Below are positions 7,290-17,082 of a stretch of 19,741 nucleotides of DNA, in pieces. Source of the DNA: Cytophagales bacterium (lineage in GTDB: Bacteria; Bacteroidota; Bacteroidia; Cytophagales; Amoebophilaceae); contig JAKSDE010000214.1 of NCBI GenBank assembly GCA_022360235.1, positions 1-19,741 of the forward strand. Direction: 5' to 3'. The notes below the pieces were generated by a model. The model did no database searches. It was not told the DNA's origin and was given only the letters and a program-made list of their open reading frames with translations. Each line of letters starts with the position of its first letter. Within the stretch, counting starts at the first letter, position 1. Made by a program: the position numbers and the translations under genes.

Positions 7290-9830
7290 TCACTGCGTTT
7301 TTAAGTTGGCTTTTTCAACCTTTAAATGAAGCGTATCACTCCCTGCTTTGTGGTCAACTAGGATAGTATCTCCTTCTGCTACTCCTTCTTTTAATATTTC
7401 TTCTGCAATAGCATCTTCAAGATACTTCTGAATAGCTCGATTAAGGGGGCGGACGCCATATTTTCGATCGTATCCTTTCTCATTCAGGAAGTCTTTGGCT
7501 TCTTTAGAAAGCTCTACTTTGTAGCCCAGTCCTCTCACTTTATGATAGAACTTATCTAAATTAATATCAATGATTTTACGAATGTGCTCTCTTTTGAGTG
7601 TGTTAAATATAATCACATCATCTAGTCTATTTAAAAACTCGGGGTTAAAGGTTTTCTTCAATGCTTTTTGGATGGTAGACTTCATAGCATAATCTAATCC
7701 TTCTTTTTGGGCTTTAGTAGTGAAGCCTACGCCTGCGCCGAAGTCTTCCAAATCTCTGACGCCGATATTAGAAGTCATGATAATAATTGTATTTCTGAAA
7801 TCAACTCTTCTACCCAGTCCATCTGTCAGAATACCATCATCTATCACTTGCAGTAGTAAATTGTATACATCCGGATGGGCTTTTTCGATTTCATCTAACA
7901 GGATGACGCTATAGGGCTTTCTGCGTACTTTTTCAGTGAGTTGGCCCCCTTCCTCATAGCCTACATAACCCGGGGGAGCGCCTACCAATCTGGAGATAGA
8001 GAACTTCTCCATATATTCACTCATGTCAATTCTTATGAGTGCGTCTTCCTTATCAAACAGATAGCTAGCGAGTACTTTGGCTAGTTCTGTTTTTCCAACG
8101 CCTGTGGGGCCTAAGAATACAAACGTGCCAATGGGTCGTTTAGGATTCTTCAGGCCGACCCGTGTTCTTTGGATAGCTTTAGCCACTCTTTCGATAGCTT
8201 CTTTCTGCCCTATAATTTTTGAGGTTAGTTCCCTATCCATCTCCAGCAATTTAGCACTTTCTTTTTGTGCTATTCTTTGGACAGGTATGCCGCTCATCAT
8301 GGCAACGACCTCTGCTACATTATCTTCCTCTACAGTATATCTTTTCGTTTTTGTTTCTTCGTACCATTGGACTTTTGCTATATTGAGTTCTTCATCTAGT
8401 CTTTTCTCTTTATCTCTTAACCGGGCAGCCTCTTCGTATTTCTGGCTTTTTACGACACGATTTTTTTCTCTTTTAACTTCTTCAATGCTTTTCTCTAGCT
8501 TGACAATGTTATCGGGCACATGAATATTGTTGATATGGACTCTAGCGCCTGACTCATCCATGACATCAATGGCTTTATCGGGTAGCAGCCTATCACTGAT
8601 GTATCTGTCAGAGAGTTTTACACATGCTTCGATAGCTTCAGGCGTGTAGGTGACAGTATGATGCTCTTCGTATTTAAATTTGATATTATCAAGAATAGCT
8701 TCTGTTTCTTCGATAGTAGTGGCATCTACCATCACTAGTTGAAACCTTCTTGCCAAAGCACCATCTTTTTCTATATATTGTCTATATTCATCTAAGGTAG
8801 TAGCGCCTATACACTGAATCTCTCCTCTAGCTAGAGGAGGTTTAAACATGTTGGAAGCATCGAGTGTCCCTGAAGCTCCCCCAGCCCCTACAAGGGTGTG
8901 TAACTCATCAATAAACAGAATGATATTCCTTGACTTCTCTAGTTCCTTTGTTACTGCTTTTACTCTTTCTTCAAATTGACCACGATACTTTGTACCCGCT
9001 ACTAAAGAAGCCAAGTCGAGCGTTACTACTCTTTTATCAAAGAGCACTCTTGCTACTCGCTTTTGTATAATACGTAAGGCAAGGCCTTCTGCGATAGCAG
9101 TTTTACCCACACCAGGCTCTCCAATCAGCACAGGGTTGTTTTTCTTTCTTTTGCTTAGAATTTGGGCTACTCTTTCAATTTCTCTCTCTCTACCCACAAT
9201 GGGATCTATTCTCCCTTTCTCTGCCAGCCTTGTCAAATCTCTACCAAAGCTGTCTAATGCTGGTGTATTAGATTTTTCCGTTCCTCTAGGAACAACGCCT
9301 CGTCCTGAAAGGCTACCTCCAAATTCTTTCAGAGAATTTTCGTCATCGTCTTCTGTATCAGAGTTGGCTGAAGGGCGTTGGTTGAATTGATATGTCAATA
9401 TCTCTTTCACTCCTTCATAAGTAATATCAAATTGATTAAGTAATTTGGTAGCCGTTATATTTCTATTTCTTAAAATAGAAAGTAGTAAATGTGCTGTTCC
9501 AATTATACTACTCTTAAACACCTTGGCTTCTAAATAAGTAGCTTTTAATAGCTTTCCTGACTCATTTGCAAGAGGAATTTTGTCTAATCTTTTAGAGGCT
9601 ATGTCTGGTTCAAGATCGTTTTTTTCTCGCACAACCATTTTGATAGCAGTCTTCAATTCTTGGAGGGGTATATGCAACTGCTTCAATAATTTATAAGCTA
9701 CACACTCCTCTTCTTTGAGAATACCAAGCAGAAAGTGCTCAGGCATAATACAAGTATTCTCTAAACGTATAGCCTCTTTTCTACTTAAGGCAATTACTTC
9801 CTTTGCTTTATGTGAAAAATTTGCTTCCAT
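7290..9830 (-). CDS. clpC: Clp protease ATP-binding subunit, ClpC type
   Basis: HSP100/Clp unfoldase that feeds proteins to ClpP. The 846-residue product shows the ClpC order: a double Clp-N substrate-binding domain (about 1-150), an acidic linker (158-165), AAA+ module 1 with Walker A GEPGVGKT (237-244) and Walker B FIDE (306-309), a middle domain with a UVR-type coiled coil ([19 protein letters not shown], about 464-482), AAA+ module 2 with Walker A GPTGVGKT (574-581) and LLDE (644-647), and a C-terminal D2-small domain. The tripeptide VGF at 701-703 sits where the ClpP-docking loop is expected. A UVR middle domain, rather than the long ClpB propeller, argues for ClpC over ClpB. It is preceded by the WbqC-like gene (58-bp gap) and followed by hemH (145-bp gap). 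No clpP lies in the window. Confidence 0.94.
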   Translation of the reverse strand: MEANFSHKAKEVIALSRKEAIRLENTCIMPEHFLLGILKEEECVAYKLLKQLHIPLQELKTAIKMVVREKNDLEPDIASKRLDKIPLANESGKLLKATYLEAKVFKSSIIGTAHLLLSILRNRNITATKLLNQFDITYEGVKEILTYQFNQRPSANSDTEDDDENSLKEFGGSLSGRGVVPRGTEKSNTPALDSFGRDLTRLAEKGRIDPIVGREREIERVAQILSKRKKNNPVLIGEPGVGKTAIAEGLALRIIQKRVARVLFDKRVVTLDLASLVAGTKYRGQFEERVKAVTKELEKSRNIILFIDELHTLVGAGGASGTLDASNMFKPPLARGEIQCIGATTLDEYRQYIEKDGALARRFQLVMVDATTIEETEAILDNIKFKYEEHHTVTYTPEAIEACVKLSDRYISDRLLPDKAIDVMDESGARVHINNIHVPDNIVKLEKSIEEVKREKNRVVKSQKYEEAARLRDKEKRLDEELNIAKVQWYEETKTKRYTVEEDNVAEVVAMMSGIPVQRIAQKESAKLLEMDRELTSKIIGQKEAIERVAKAIQRTRVGLKNPKRPIGTFVFLGPTGVGKTELAKVLASYLFDKEDALIRIDMSEYMEKFSISRLVGAPPGYVGYEEGGQLTEKVRRKPYSVILLDEIEKAHPDVYNLLLQVIDDGILTDGLGRRVDFRNTIIIMTSNIGVRDLEDFGAGVGFTTKAQKEGLDYAMKSTIQKALKKTFNPEFLNRLDDVIIFNTLKREHIRKIIDINLDKFYHKVRGLGYKVELSKEAKDFLNEKGYDRKYGVRPLNRAIQKYLEDAIAEEILKEGVAEGDTILVDHKAGSDTLHLKVEKANLKTQ

Positions 9831-9864
9831 AAGTTAGTAATCTACTAAAATAACAGTAGTTAAC

Positions 9865-9872
9865 CAAAAGTA
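9865..9872 (-). promoter_or_regulatory. Candidate -7 box for clpC
   Basis: The minus strand reads TACTTTTG (fits TAnnTTTG), 34 bp before the clpC ATG and in the gap after the WbqC-like gene. A -33 TTG is not obvious. It could allow clpC transcription independent of the upstream gene. Confidence 0.35.
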
Positions 9873-9888
9873 ATTATTAAATAAATGT

Positions 9889-10542
9889 TTAGCTAATTTT
9901 ATTATGACTTTTCATCCATACAGATTCTTTTAGAATTGTATAGGCATGATGGCCTTCACAAAATAATAAATCAATAATACTTAAATTCGTAACAAATTCT
10001 TTGCTATAGACTTGCTGATAGCAAAATGGTTGATAAAATTTATTTTTTCTAAAGTCAGTCTTTGGATGAATGACAGCCCTTGCATCTACCACTGACGATC
10101 CCACCTCTTTTTCATAACAGCTAGACAATTCGATCTTTTTTTCGAGTTGCAGAAGCTTAAAACAAGCTAATAATATTTCTATATTAAAGTCAAATAAAAA
10201 CTTATACTTCTTTAAAAAAATAGAATGAAAGTATTCCATAAAGTATGCAAAATAAGGGGCTTTACTATAGGCTATACAAAGTGTACGCCAGTGAATGTTG
10301 GACCACTTTTGACTATAGTCGACCTTAATATCCCTGTATTTAATTTTTTGTCTACCACCTAGTACGGGAATAGTTAGCCTATCAACCTTTTGAGCAGTCA
10401 AAATGTAGCATCGGTTACGGTAGCTCTGTTTTTGATAATGCTCATGAGCCTCAAGTATAATGGTAGGGTAAGGTAATAAACAAGTGAAGTACTCCAAACT
10501 TGGTAGGTAATGTAAGTCTATCAAAAGTGTTGATTTACCCAT
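9889..10542 (-). CDS. WbqC-like family protein
   Basis: This 217-residue protein matches what is known of the WbqC-like family (PF08889), common in Bacteroidota and often linked to surface-polysaccharide loci; the reaction is uncertain. Visible family traits are the N-terminal LHYLPSLEYFTCLL, the EAHEHYQKQSYRNRCYI segment (about 31-47), a TIPVLGG turn, and IKVDYSQKWSNIHWRTL around residues 72-88. There is no signal peptide or clear membrane span, so it is probably cytosolic. Length is near normal for the family. The ATG at 10542 sits only 52 bp below a heptamer array, and an open frame reading through that array from the IS remnant overlaps the start by 8 bp, so the original promoter region seems to have been replaced by repeats. 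It is followed by clpC. Confidence 0.8.
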   Translation of the reverse strand: MGKSTLLIDLHYLPSLEYFTCLLPYPTIILEAHEHYQKQSYRNRCYILTAQKVDRLTIPVLGGRQKIKYRDIKVDYSQKWSNIHWRTLCIAYSKAPYFAYFMEYFHSIFLKKYKFLFDFNIEILLACFKLLQLEKKIELSSCYEKEVGSSVVDARAVIHPKTDFRKNKFYQPFCYQQVYSKEFVTNLSIIDLLFCEGHHAYTILKESVWMKSHNKIS

Positions 10543-10554
10543 AGGTTTGTTTAT

Positions 10555-10605
10555 TTAGTCGATCCTGAATAACGTTCGATAGTTCTATTTTTTTAGTTCC
10601 GAGTT
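10555..10605. repeat. 51-bp flank of the heptamer element (copy 1)
   Basis: It matches 16774-16824 at 46 of 51 positions without gaps, including a shared run of T followed by the first heptamer. The array is therefore part of a larger dispersed element with a defined left flank, and not a locally arisen slippage tract. Confidence 0.8.
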
Positions 10606-10685
10606 CCGAGTTCTGAGTTCTGAGTTCTGAGTTCTGAGTTCCGAGTTCTGAGTTCCGAGTTCTGAGTTCCGAGTTCTGAGTTCTG
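10595..10685. repeat. 13-unit heptanucleotide array upstream of the WbqC-like gene
   Basis: Thirteen perfect units of AGTTCYG (plus strand), plus a partial unit to 10691. Only position 6 varies, so this array is less diverse than the one in hemH, where position 1 also varies. It runs directly into the IS remnant at 10703. On the plus strand the CTGA junctions create TGA stops; the minus strand is open in all phases. Confidence 0.97.
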
Positions 10686-10702
10686 AGTTCCTGATTTCGA
10701 TA

Positions 10703-10833
10703 GGGGACTGTAGAAAACACGCCTTTCCCCGTCAAAAAGTTGCTCGATAGACCTCCTCGAGCACCGTATTTGACTATAAGCGGGTAAACCATAACTGAAT
10801 TGAAGCAATTCCTACCTCGTTTTCTACAGCCCC
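10703..10833. mobile_element. 131-bp IS/MITE remnant with inverted ends
   Basis: The left end reads GGGGACTGTAGAAAAC and the right end, reverse complemented, GGGGCTGTAGAAAAC; 11 bp (CTGTAGAAAAC) are identical. Inside is a 7-bp hairpin, TGCTCGA (10741-10747) with TCGAGCA (10757-10763). No transposase fits in this length. The ends resemble those at 321-341 and 11148-11166, so these probably belong to one IS group; the IS family was not identified. Confidence 0.6.
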
Positions 10834-10868
10834 AGTAATAAATAGTCGACCCTTAACAAGTATTCAAT

Positions 10869-10991
10869 ACTGTCAGGGCTTACGCAAAACCACTCATAGA
10901 AATAGCAGGAAAACATAATTGTTGGCGCATATAACTATAGATTAACCCTAAACTTAACGCAATTTACGCTTCTTGCGTAAGTCCTGACAGT
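10869..10991. mobile_element. 123-bp MITE-like element with 19-bp inverted ends
   Basis: The left end ACTGTCAGGGCTTACGCAA (10869-10887) and the reverse complement of the right end, ACTGTCAGGACTTACGCAA (10973-10991), agree at 18 of 19 positions. The interior is non-coding and AT-rich. A non-autonomous element moved by a transposase elsewhere is inferred. No clear target duplication was recognised. Confidence 0.7.
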
Positions 10992-11030
10992 GTTTTAACT
11001 TAAAATGACTATCTTAGTTCACCAAAACTC

Positions 11031-11099
11031 ATGTATAGCGTAGCAATATTGGCAAGAAAAACCTTGATGGCACTACAAAACTTTGCAAAAAGTAGATAG
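11031..11099 (+). pseudogene. 22-codon coding relic beside the MITE
   Basis: The frame MYSVAILARKTLMALQNFAK plus two residues ends at TAG 11097-11099. It has plausible protein composition but is far too short for a gene. It starts 40 bp after the 123-bp element and runs into the 25-bp repeat, so it may be the 3' end of a gene cut by transposition. No family is recognised. Confidence 0.2.
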
Positions 11100-11117
11100 A
11101 TCCGCCTTTGAAAAATG
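11093..11117 (-). repeat. 25-bp repeat, inverted copy of 349-373
   Basis: Exact reverse complement of 349-373. It lies between the coding relic and the IS end at 11148-11166 and probably belongs to the same IS-derived unit. Confidence 0.75.
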
Positions 11118-11147
11118 CTTAAAATTCCAAGCAAAGAAGGGATATAA

Positions 11148-11166
11148 CCTAGTTTTGCAACAGTCT
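11148..11166 (-). repeat. IS end directly upstream of the ankyrin gene
   Basis: Minus strand reads GAGACTGTTGCAAAACTAGG, similar to the fragment at 321-341. It lies 36 bp before the ankyrin gene start. The plus strand within it contains TAGTTTTG (see separate entry). Confidence 0.55.
11150..11157 (+). promoter_or_regulatory. Candidate -7 box for the ankyrin gene, inside an IS end
   Basis: TAGTTTTG fits TAnnTTTG and lies 44 bp before the ATG at 11202. A -33 TTG at the usual distance was not seen. If used, the IS end would supply the promoter. Confidence 0.3.
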
Positions 11167-11201
11167 CAAACTATAATATGTAATAACAACCTTTTATAAT
11201 T

Positions 11202-12647
11202 ATGCTTACAAATTGTCTATCTATCATCTTGGTCACTACACTGCTGGTTGGTGCCTATAAAAACAGCAATAAGGATAAAAATGCTGCTACACCACATAAC
11301 GCGTTTACACCATCTCCTAGTACCTTAGAACTAGAAGTAACAACTGAAGATCTTAGAATGAATTGCTCTCGCCAGTTAGGTGGTGAGTTCTTAGATGCTG
11401 TAGAAAAAGGAGACTTTAAAGAAGTGAAAAGGTTGATAGAGCAGGAGGAAGTTGATGTGAATGCAAACGATAGTCAAGGAAAGACTGCCTTACACTGTGC
11501 AGCTGAGAGGGGCCATAAAGAGGGAGCAGAAGTACTTTTAGAAAACGGCGCAGAGGTGAAGGCAAAAGATGAGGAGGATGGTACGCTTCTGCACGCGGCA
11601 GTAGCAATTGGCCACAAAGCGTTTGTAGAATACCTCCTTAAGAATGGCGCTGCTATCAATGCAATAGATAATAATGGTCAGACGCCCCTGCACGTGGCAG
11701 CTAGGTATGGCCACAAAGAGGTAGTAGCCTTACTTTTATCCAAGGGCGCCGTAGTGGATGCAAAAGGAGGACTTTTTGGTGAGACGCCCCTGCACGCAGC
11801 AGCTATGAGTGGCCATAAAGAGATAGCAGAAGTACTTTTAGAAAACGGCGCAGAGGTGGAGGCAAAAGATAATAATGATAGTACGCCCCTGCACGCGGCA
11901 GCTCTCAATGGCCATAAAGAGATAGCAAAAGTACTTTTAGAAAACGGCGCAGCTAGGGAGGCAAAAAATAAGGGTGATTGGACGCCCCTGCATTTGGCAG
12001 CTATGGATGGCCAGAAAGAGGTAGCAGAAGTACTTTTAGAAAACGGCGCAGAGGTGGGGGCAAAAGATAAGTATGGTCAGACGCCCCTGCACTTAGCAGC
12101 CAAGCAAGGTCACAAAGAGGTCGTAGAAGCCCTTATTACAAATGGCGCAGAGGTGGAGGCAAAAGAGAAGGCTGGTAGGACACCCCTGCACTATGCAGCT
12201 GCAAATGGCCAAAAAGAGGTAGCAGAGTTACTTTTAGAAAATAGCGCAGAGGTGGAGGCAAAAGATAATAATGATAGTACACTCCTACACTATGCAGCTT
12301 TCTATGGCCATAAAGCGATAGCAGAAGTACTTTTAGACAACGGCGCAGAGGTGGAGGTAAAAGATAAGTATAGTCAGACGTCCCTGCACTGGGCAGCAGC
12401 AAATGGCCAAAAAGAGTTAGCAGAAGTACTTTTAGAAAACAGCGCAGATGTAGAGGCAAAAGAGAAGGATGGCTGGACGCCCCTACACTGTGCAGCTTTC
12501 TATGGCCATAAAGCGGTAGCAGAAGTACTTTTAGAAAACGGCGCAGAGGTGAAGGCAAAAGATAAGTATGGTCAGACGCTCCAGCGCTTGGCAGCAGAAA
12601 AGGGGCACCCAGCAGTCGCAGAACTCCTTAAAAGCTTTAAACGCTGA
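11202..12647 (+). CDS. Exported ankyrin-repeat protein
   Basis: 481 residues. The N-terminus (LSIILVTTLLVGA at about 6-18, then a polar KNSNKDKN stretch) looks like a signal peptide; there is no lipobox cysteine after it. A low-complexity linker (about 20-55) leads into a half repeat (FLDAVEKGDFKEVKRLI, from about residue 63) and about 12 ankyrin repeats of 33 residues with the consensus G-TPLH-AA--GHKE-AEVLLENGAEV-AKD. The array fills the protein to its end, with no extra effector domain. Repeats are very alike at the DNA level, and residues 335-400 and 401-466 form a 66-residue tandem duplication. Ankyrin proteins of amoeba- and arthropod-associated bacteria are often host-interaction effectors; that role is inferred here. 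It is the only large plus-strand gene and is bordered by IS debris. Its target cannot be told from sequence. Confidence 0.88.
   Translation: MLTNCLSIILVTTLLVGAYKNSNKDKNAATPHNAFTPSPSTLELEVTTEDLRMNCSRQLGGEFLDAVEKGDFKEVKRLIEQEEVDVNANDSQGKTALHCAAERGHKEGAEVLLENGAEVKAKDEEDGTLLHAAVAIGHKAFVEYLLKNGAAINAIDNNGQTPLHVAARYGHKEVVALLLSKGAVVDAKGGLFGETPLHAAAMSGHKEIAEVLLENGAEVEAKDNNDSTPLHAAALNGHKEIAKVLLENGAAREAKNKGDWTPLHLAAMDGQKEVAEVLLENGAEVGAKDKYGQTPLHLAAKQGHKEVVEALITNGAEVEAKEKAGRTPLHYAAANGQKEVAELLLENSAEVEAKDNNDSTLLHYAAFYGHKAIAEVLLDNGAEVEVKDKYSQTSLHWAAANGQKELAEVLLENSADVEAKEKDGWTPLHCAAFYGHKAVAEVLLENGAEVKAKDKYGQTLQRLAAEKGHPAVAELLKSFKR
12204..12599 (+). repeat. 198-bp tandem duplication within the ankyrin gene
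   Basis: Segments 12204-12401 and 12402-12599 are close copies, each covering two ankyrin repeats (66 residues, both beginning NGQKE and containing AAFYGHKA and KDKY). It shows recent growth of the array by unequal exchange or slippage. Confidence 0.75.
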
Positions 12648-12670
12648 TAGCGTTCCTTACAACGATTTTT

Positions 12671-12765
12671 TACCAGCATCCAGCAGGCAATTCAAGAACA
12701 GTGTGCGAATCACCTTCACACACAAGTGAGGAAGGAGGATTACTTGGTATAAGATGTTGCTGGTA
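12671..12765. repeat. Inverted 8-mers flanking a 79-bp loop
   Basis: TACCAGCA (12671-12678) and TGCTGGTA (12758-12765) are perfect inverse copies in the gap after the ankyrin gene. The stretch between holds a short open frame (…IQQAIQEQCANHLHTQ…) that might be gene debris. The function is unknown, and an 8-bp match at this spacing could be chance. Confidence 0.25.
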
Positions 12766-12783
12766 AACACGCATGCAAAGAGG

Positions 12784-12804
12784 AAGGAGTAGAACTCCTT
12801 TTTT
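12784..12804 (+). terminator. Rho-independent terminator after the ankyrin gene
   Basis: AAGGAGT (12784-12790), loop AGA, ACTCCTT (12794-12800), then a run of T to 12804. This perfect 7-bp stem with a T tract is a classic intrinsic terminator for plus-strand transcripts. It lies 137 bp after the ankyrin stop and faces dnaX, which converges on it from the minus strand. Confidence 0.7.
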
Positions 12805-12904
12805 GTCTACCCCACAAAAAAGTAAGCGGGATACTATCGAAATTCAGCCTGGTGGATAGGCATAGATGATAGTGACAAGCAATGTATGTACAAGCAAATC
12901 ATTG

Positions 12905-14647
12905 TCAGTAATCAACCTCTAGCGCTAGTCTTTTTTGTAGCACTAATAAGGGAGGGTACTTTTTTGCTAAGTAGTCAAATTTCTCTTTTGCAGTATAAGG
13001 CACCTTACTATGCTCTTCTTTAACAAGGCTCGTTTTAATGTCGATATTTGTATTTTGAAGCTTCTCTCGCAAAAAGGCGAGTAAGGCTGCTTTGTTGCCC
13101 TCTAGCACATCTTGCTGTACAGGATTAGTGAATGTTAATAAGATAGTGGTACCCTCTAATTCAATTGTCTGGTTGAGGATGCTGTACTCTGATAGTTTTC
13201 CGGCTGCTTTTAACTGATGGGCATACGCTTTCCAGTGCTTTAGTAATTCTTCTTTTGTAAAAGACTGCTTAGTAGCTACTGACTCTTGGGCTACTGTTTG
13301 TGTTGGCTCGATAGTGGTTTCATTACCAATGTCTTTTTTTAAATGCTCAAGTTGGGGGATTTTAGTGGTAACAGGCAAAATACTGTTGCGTGCTATAGAG
13401 GGAGTTTCTTGGGTGATAGGCTTTTTGCTGCTTTCTTGTTTGGCTAATGGAACGATCTTGTCATGGGGTTGAGCAGCACTTTGGGTATCCTTACTCAGGG
13501 GTTGATGCGCTTTAGGGGATACTTTTTTTTTTGTTTCCGTAGCTTGAAGATGTGTTCCATGCTGCATCATCTTCATGAGTGTTATTTCTACATGAAGGCG
13601 CTTATTTTTGCTATACTTATAGTGGATATCACATTGGTTAGCCAGGTGAAGGGCTTCGAGCAAGAATGATAAAGGAGCATGCGTTGCTTGTGCTTTGTAT
13701 TTATCTCTTACGGTATCTGTTACTTCGAGGAGCTTGAGCGTAGCAGCATCTTTACAAACCATAAGGCTACGAAAGTGTTCGCTCAAACCTACGATAAAAT
13801 CGTGGTCGTCGAAACCTGCGTCTAGAATTTCATTATAAATCAATAAGATGTCTGCCCGATTGCCATCAAGCAAGGCCTGGGTAATTTTGAAATAATAATC
13901 GTAATCTAAAATGTGTAAGTTGTCGAGTATGTCTTGGTAAGTGAGTTTTTTGCCTGATCCAAAGGTAACGATAAGATCAAAAATAGAAAGAGCATCTCTT
14001 AGTGCGCCATCTGCTTTTTGGCTAATCAAGTGGATAGCTTCTTCTTCATAGGCAATACCTTCTTGTTGAGCAATGGCTTTTAACTGTTGAGCAATGGCTT
14101 GTGGCTGAATGCGATTAAAGTCAAAGATCTGACATCGTGATAAAATCGTAGGGATAATTTTGTGCTTTTCGGTCGTTGCTAGGATAAAAATAGCATAGCT
14201 CGGGGGCTCTTCTAGGGTTTTTAGAAAAGCATTAAAGGCGGTACTAGATAACATATGTACCTCATCAATAATGTAAACTTTATACTTGCCTACTTGAGGG
14301 GCATACCGTACTTGCGTTACTAATTGGCGAATATCTTCTACTGAGTTATTAGAAGCAGCATCCAATTCATGGATGTTGAGCGAACTATTGCTATTGAAAC
14401 TTTTGCAGGAAGCACAGGCATTGCATGGCTCTATCTCTTGGGTAAGCTGCTGACAATTGATAGTTTTAGCTAAAATTCTAGCACAAGTAGTTTTGCCTAC
14501 CCCTCTAGGGCCACAGAATAGAAAAGCTTGTGCGAGCTGATTATTCTTGATGGCATTTTTTAAGGTAGTTGTGATATGCGTCTGACTTACTACATTGGCA
14601 AATATAGTGGGTCGGTACTTTCTCGCTGAAACAACAAAGCTTTCCAT
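12905..14647 (-). CDS. dnaX: DNA polymerase III subunit tau/gamma
   Basis: Clamp-loader ATPase of the replisome. The 580-residue product carries the AAA+ module at the N-terminus: Walker A GPRGVGKT (46-53), the DnaX zinc finger (C65, C75, C78, C81), Walker B with DEVH (128-131), and the sensor/arginine-finger region ATTEKHKIIPTILSRC (157-172). Domain III follows to about 370, then a low-complexity Lys/Gln/Thr-rich linker (about 375-455) and a C-terminal domain containing WKAYAHQLKAAGKLSEYSIL, common in Bacteroidota DnaX. Length fits a full tau; whether a shorter gamma form is made cannot be seen. The ATG at 14647 lies 93 bp after the gyrB stop, and the genes are probably co-transcribed. Confidence 0.95.
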   Translation of the reverse strand: MESFVVSARKYRPTIFANVVSQTHITTTLKNAIKNNQLAQAFLFCGPRGVGKTTCARILAKTINCQQLTQEIEPCNACASCKSFNSNSSLNIHELDAASNNSVEDIRQLVTQVRYAPQVGKYKVYIIDEVHMLSSTAFNAFLKTLEEPPSYAIFILATTEKHKIIPTILSRCQIFDFNRIQPQAIAQQLKAIAQQEGIAYEEEAIHLISQKADGALRDALSIFDLIVTFGSGKKLTYQDILDNLHILDYDYYFKITQALLDGNRADILLIYNEILDAGFDDHDFIVGLSEHFRSLMVCKDAATLKLLEVTDTVRDKYKAQATHAPLSFLLEALHLANQCDIHYKYSKNKRLHVEITLMKMMQHGTHLQATETKKKVSPKAHQPLSKDTQSAAQPHDKIVPLAKQESSKKPITQETPSIARNSILPVTTKIPQLEHLKKDIGNETTIEPTQTVAQESVATKQSFTKEELLKHWKAYAHQLKAAGKLSEYSILNQTIELEGTTILLTFTNPVQQDVLEGNKAALLAFLREKLQNTNIDIKTSLVKEEHSKVPYTAKEKFDYLAKKYPPLLVLQKRLALEVDY

Positions 14648-14740
14648 GCATGTAAATTTAAAAGTTGTTGGCGTATATGTTGTATTGAGCTAGCGCAAGT
14701 TGACTAAGATAATCTATAAACTTACTGCTATTTTACAGCA

Positions 14741-16702
<1,962 letters not shown>

Positions 16703-16705
16703 TTA

Positions 16706-16729
16706 TTGCTTACGCACGAAGGTAAGCAA
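16706..16729 (-). promoter_or_regulatory. Perfect 8-bp stem hairpin in the gyrB leader
   Basis: TTGCTTAC (16706-16713) pairs with GTAAGCAA (16722-16729) around an 8-nt loop. In gyrB mRNA the stem would end 6 nt before the ATG and could influence translation initiation. On the plus strand it is followed by a T-rich stretch, so it might instead end plus-strand transcripts, but no plus-strand gene precedes it. Confidence 0.4.
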
Positions 16730-16773
16730 TTTTATAAATTTTTCCTATCGTCTTTCATGATAGTTTTGGTAGG

Positions 16774-16824
16774 TTAGTTGATCCTTAATAACGCTCGATG
16801 GTGCTATTTTTTTAGTTCCGAGTT
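16774..16824. repeat. Relic of the heptamer element upstream of gyrB
   Basis: 46 of 51 positions match 10555-10605. It contains one intact heptamer AGTTCCG (16814-16820) followed by a broken unit and unrelated sequence. It is either a copy whose array has contracted or an ancestral insertion site. Confidence 0.75.
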
Positions 16825-16953
16825 TAGGTTCTCCTCTCAGGAGGGACAGGTAAGGTTACCAAAAAGTACAATAAGACAAGGGCAATATCTAGCTTTCCTA
16901 ATGGTTCCATGATAATGTTAGTTATAATTTAAAAATTAATGAAAGTGAGCGTT

Positions 16954-17058
16954 ATGAAAATTTGCAACTGCTTCTCTGCGGTAGAGATGCAGCGCTTTTT
17001 GGGAACAAACGCAACCTACTTGTCTCGATTGTTCCAGAACTTGTATCAACAGGCTTGA
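16954..17058 (+). pseudogene. 34-codon frame resembling a helix-turn-helix fragment
   Basis: The frame runs from ATG 16954 to TGA 17056-17058. Its product contains FSAVEMQRFLGTNATYLSRL followed by FQNLYQQ, which resembles the recognition-helix part of Crp/Fnr or AraC-type regulators (…LG-S---SRL…). At 34 residues it cannot be a functional regulator. It may be a surviving fragment of a lost gene, or a coincidence. Confidence 0.2.
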
Positions 17059-17082
17059 ATACAATACTGAGTCCATACGCTA

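Larger units (their letters stand above)
10543..11201. other. Gene-free mosaic of repeats and IS debris
   Basis: These 659 bp between the WbqC-like gene and the ankyrin gene (divergent genes) hold no convincing intact gene. In order they contain a conserved 51-bp flank (10555-10605), a 13-unit heptamer array, an IS/MITE remnant with inverted ends, a 123-bp MITE-like element, a 22-codon coding relic (11031-11099), one copy of a 25-bp repeat and an IS end. Frames of 71 and 85 codons across the array are products of its lack of stops. Confidence 0.7.

Noticed and set aside
8077..8523. 148-codon plus-strand frame
   Set aside because: Antisense shadow of clpC.
10535..10808. Frames of 85 and 71 codons on the minus strand reading through the heptamer array
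   Set aside because: They are open only because the array has no stops on that strand, begin inside an IS remnant, and match no family. The 85-codon frame also overlaps the WbqC-like start.
12136..12558. 140-codon minus-strand frame with periodic sequence
   Set aside because: Antisense shadow of the ankyrin repeats; its periodicity is that of the real gene.
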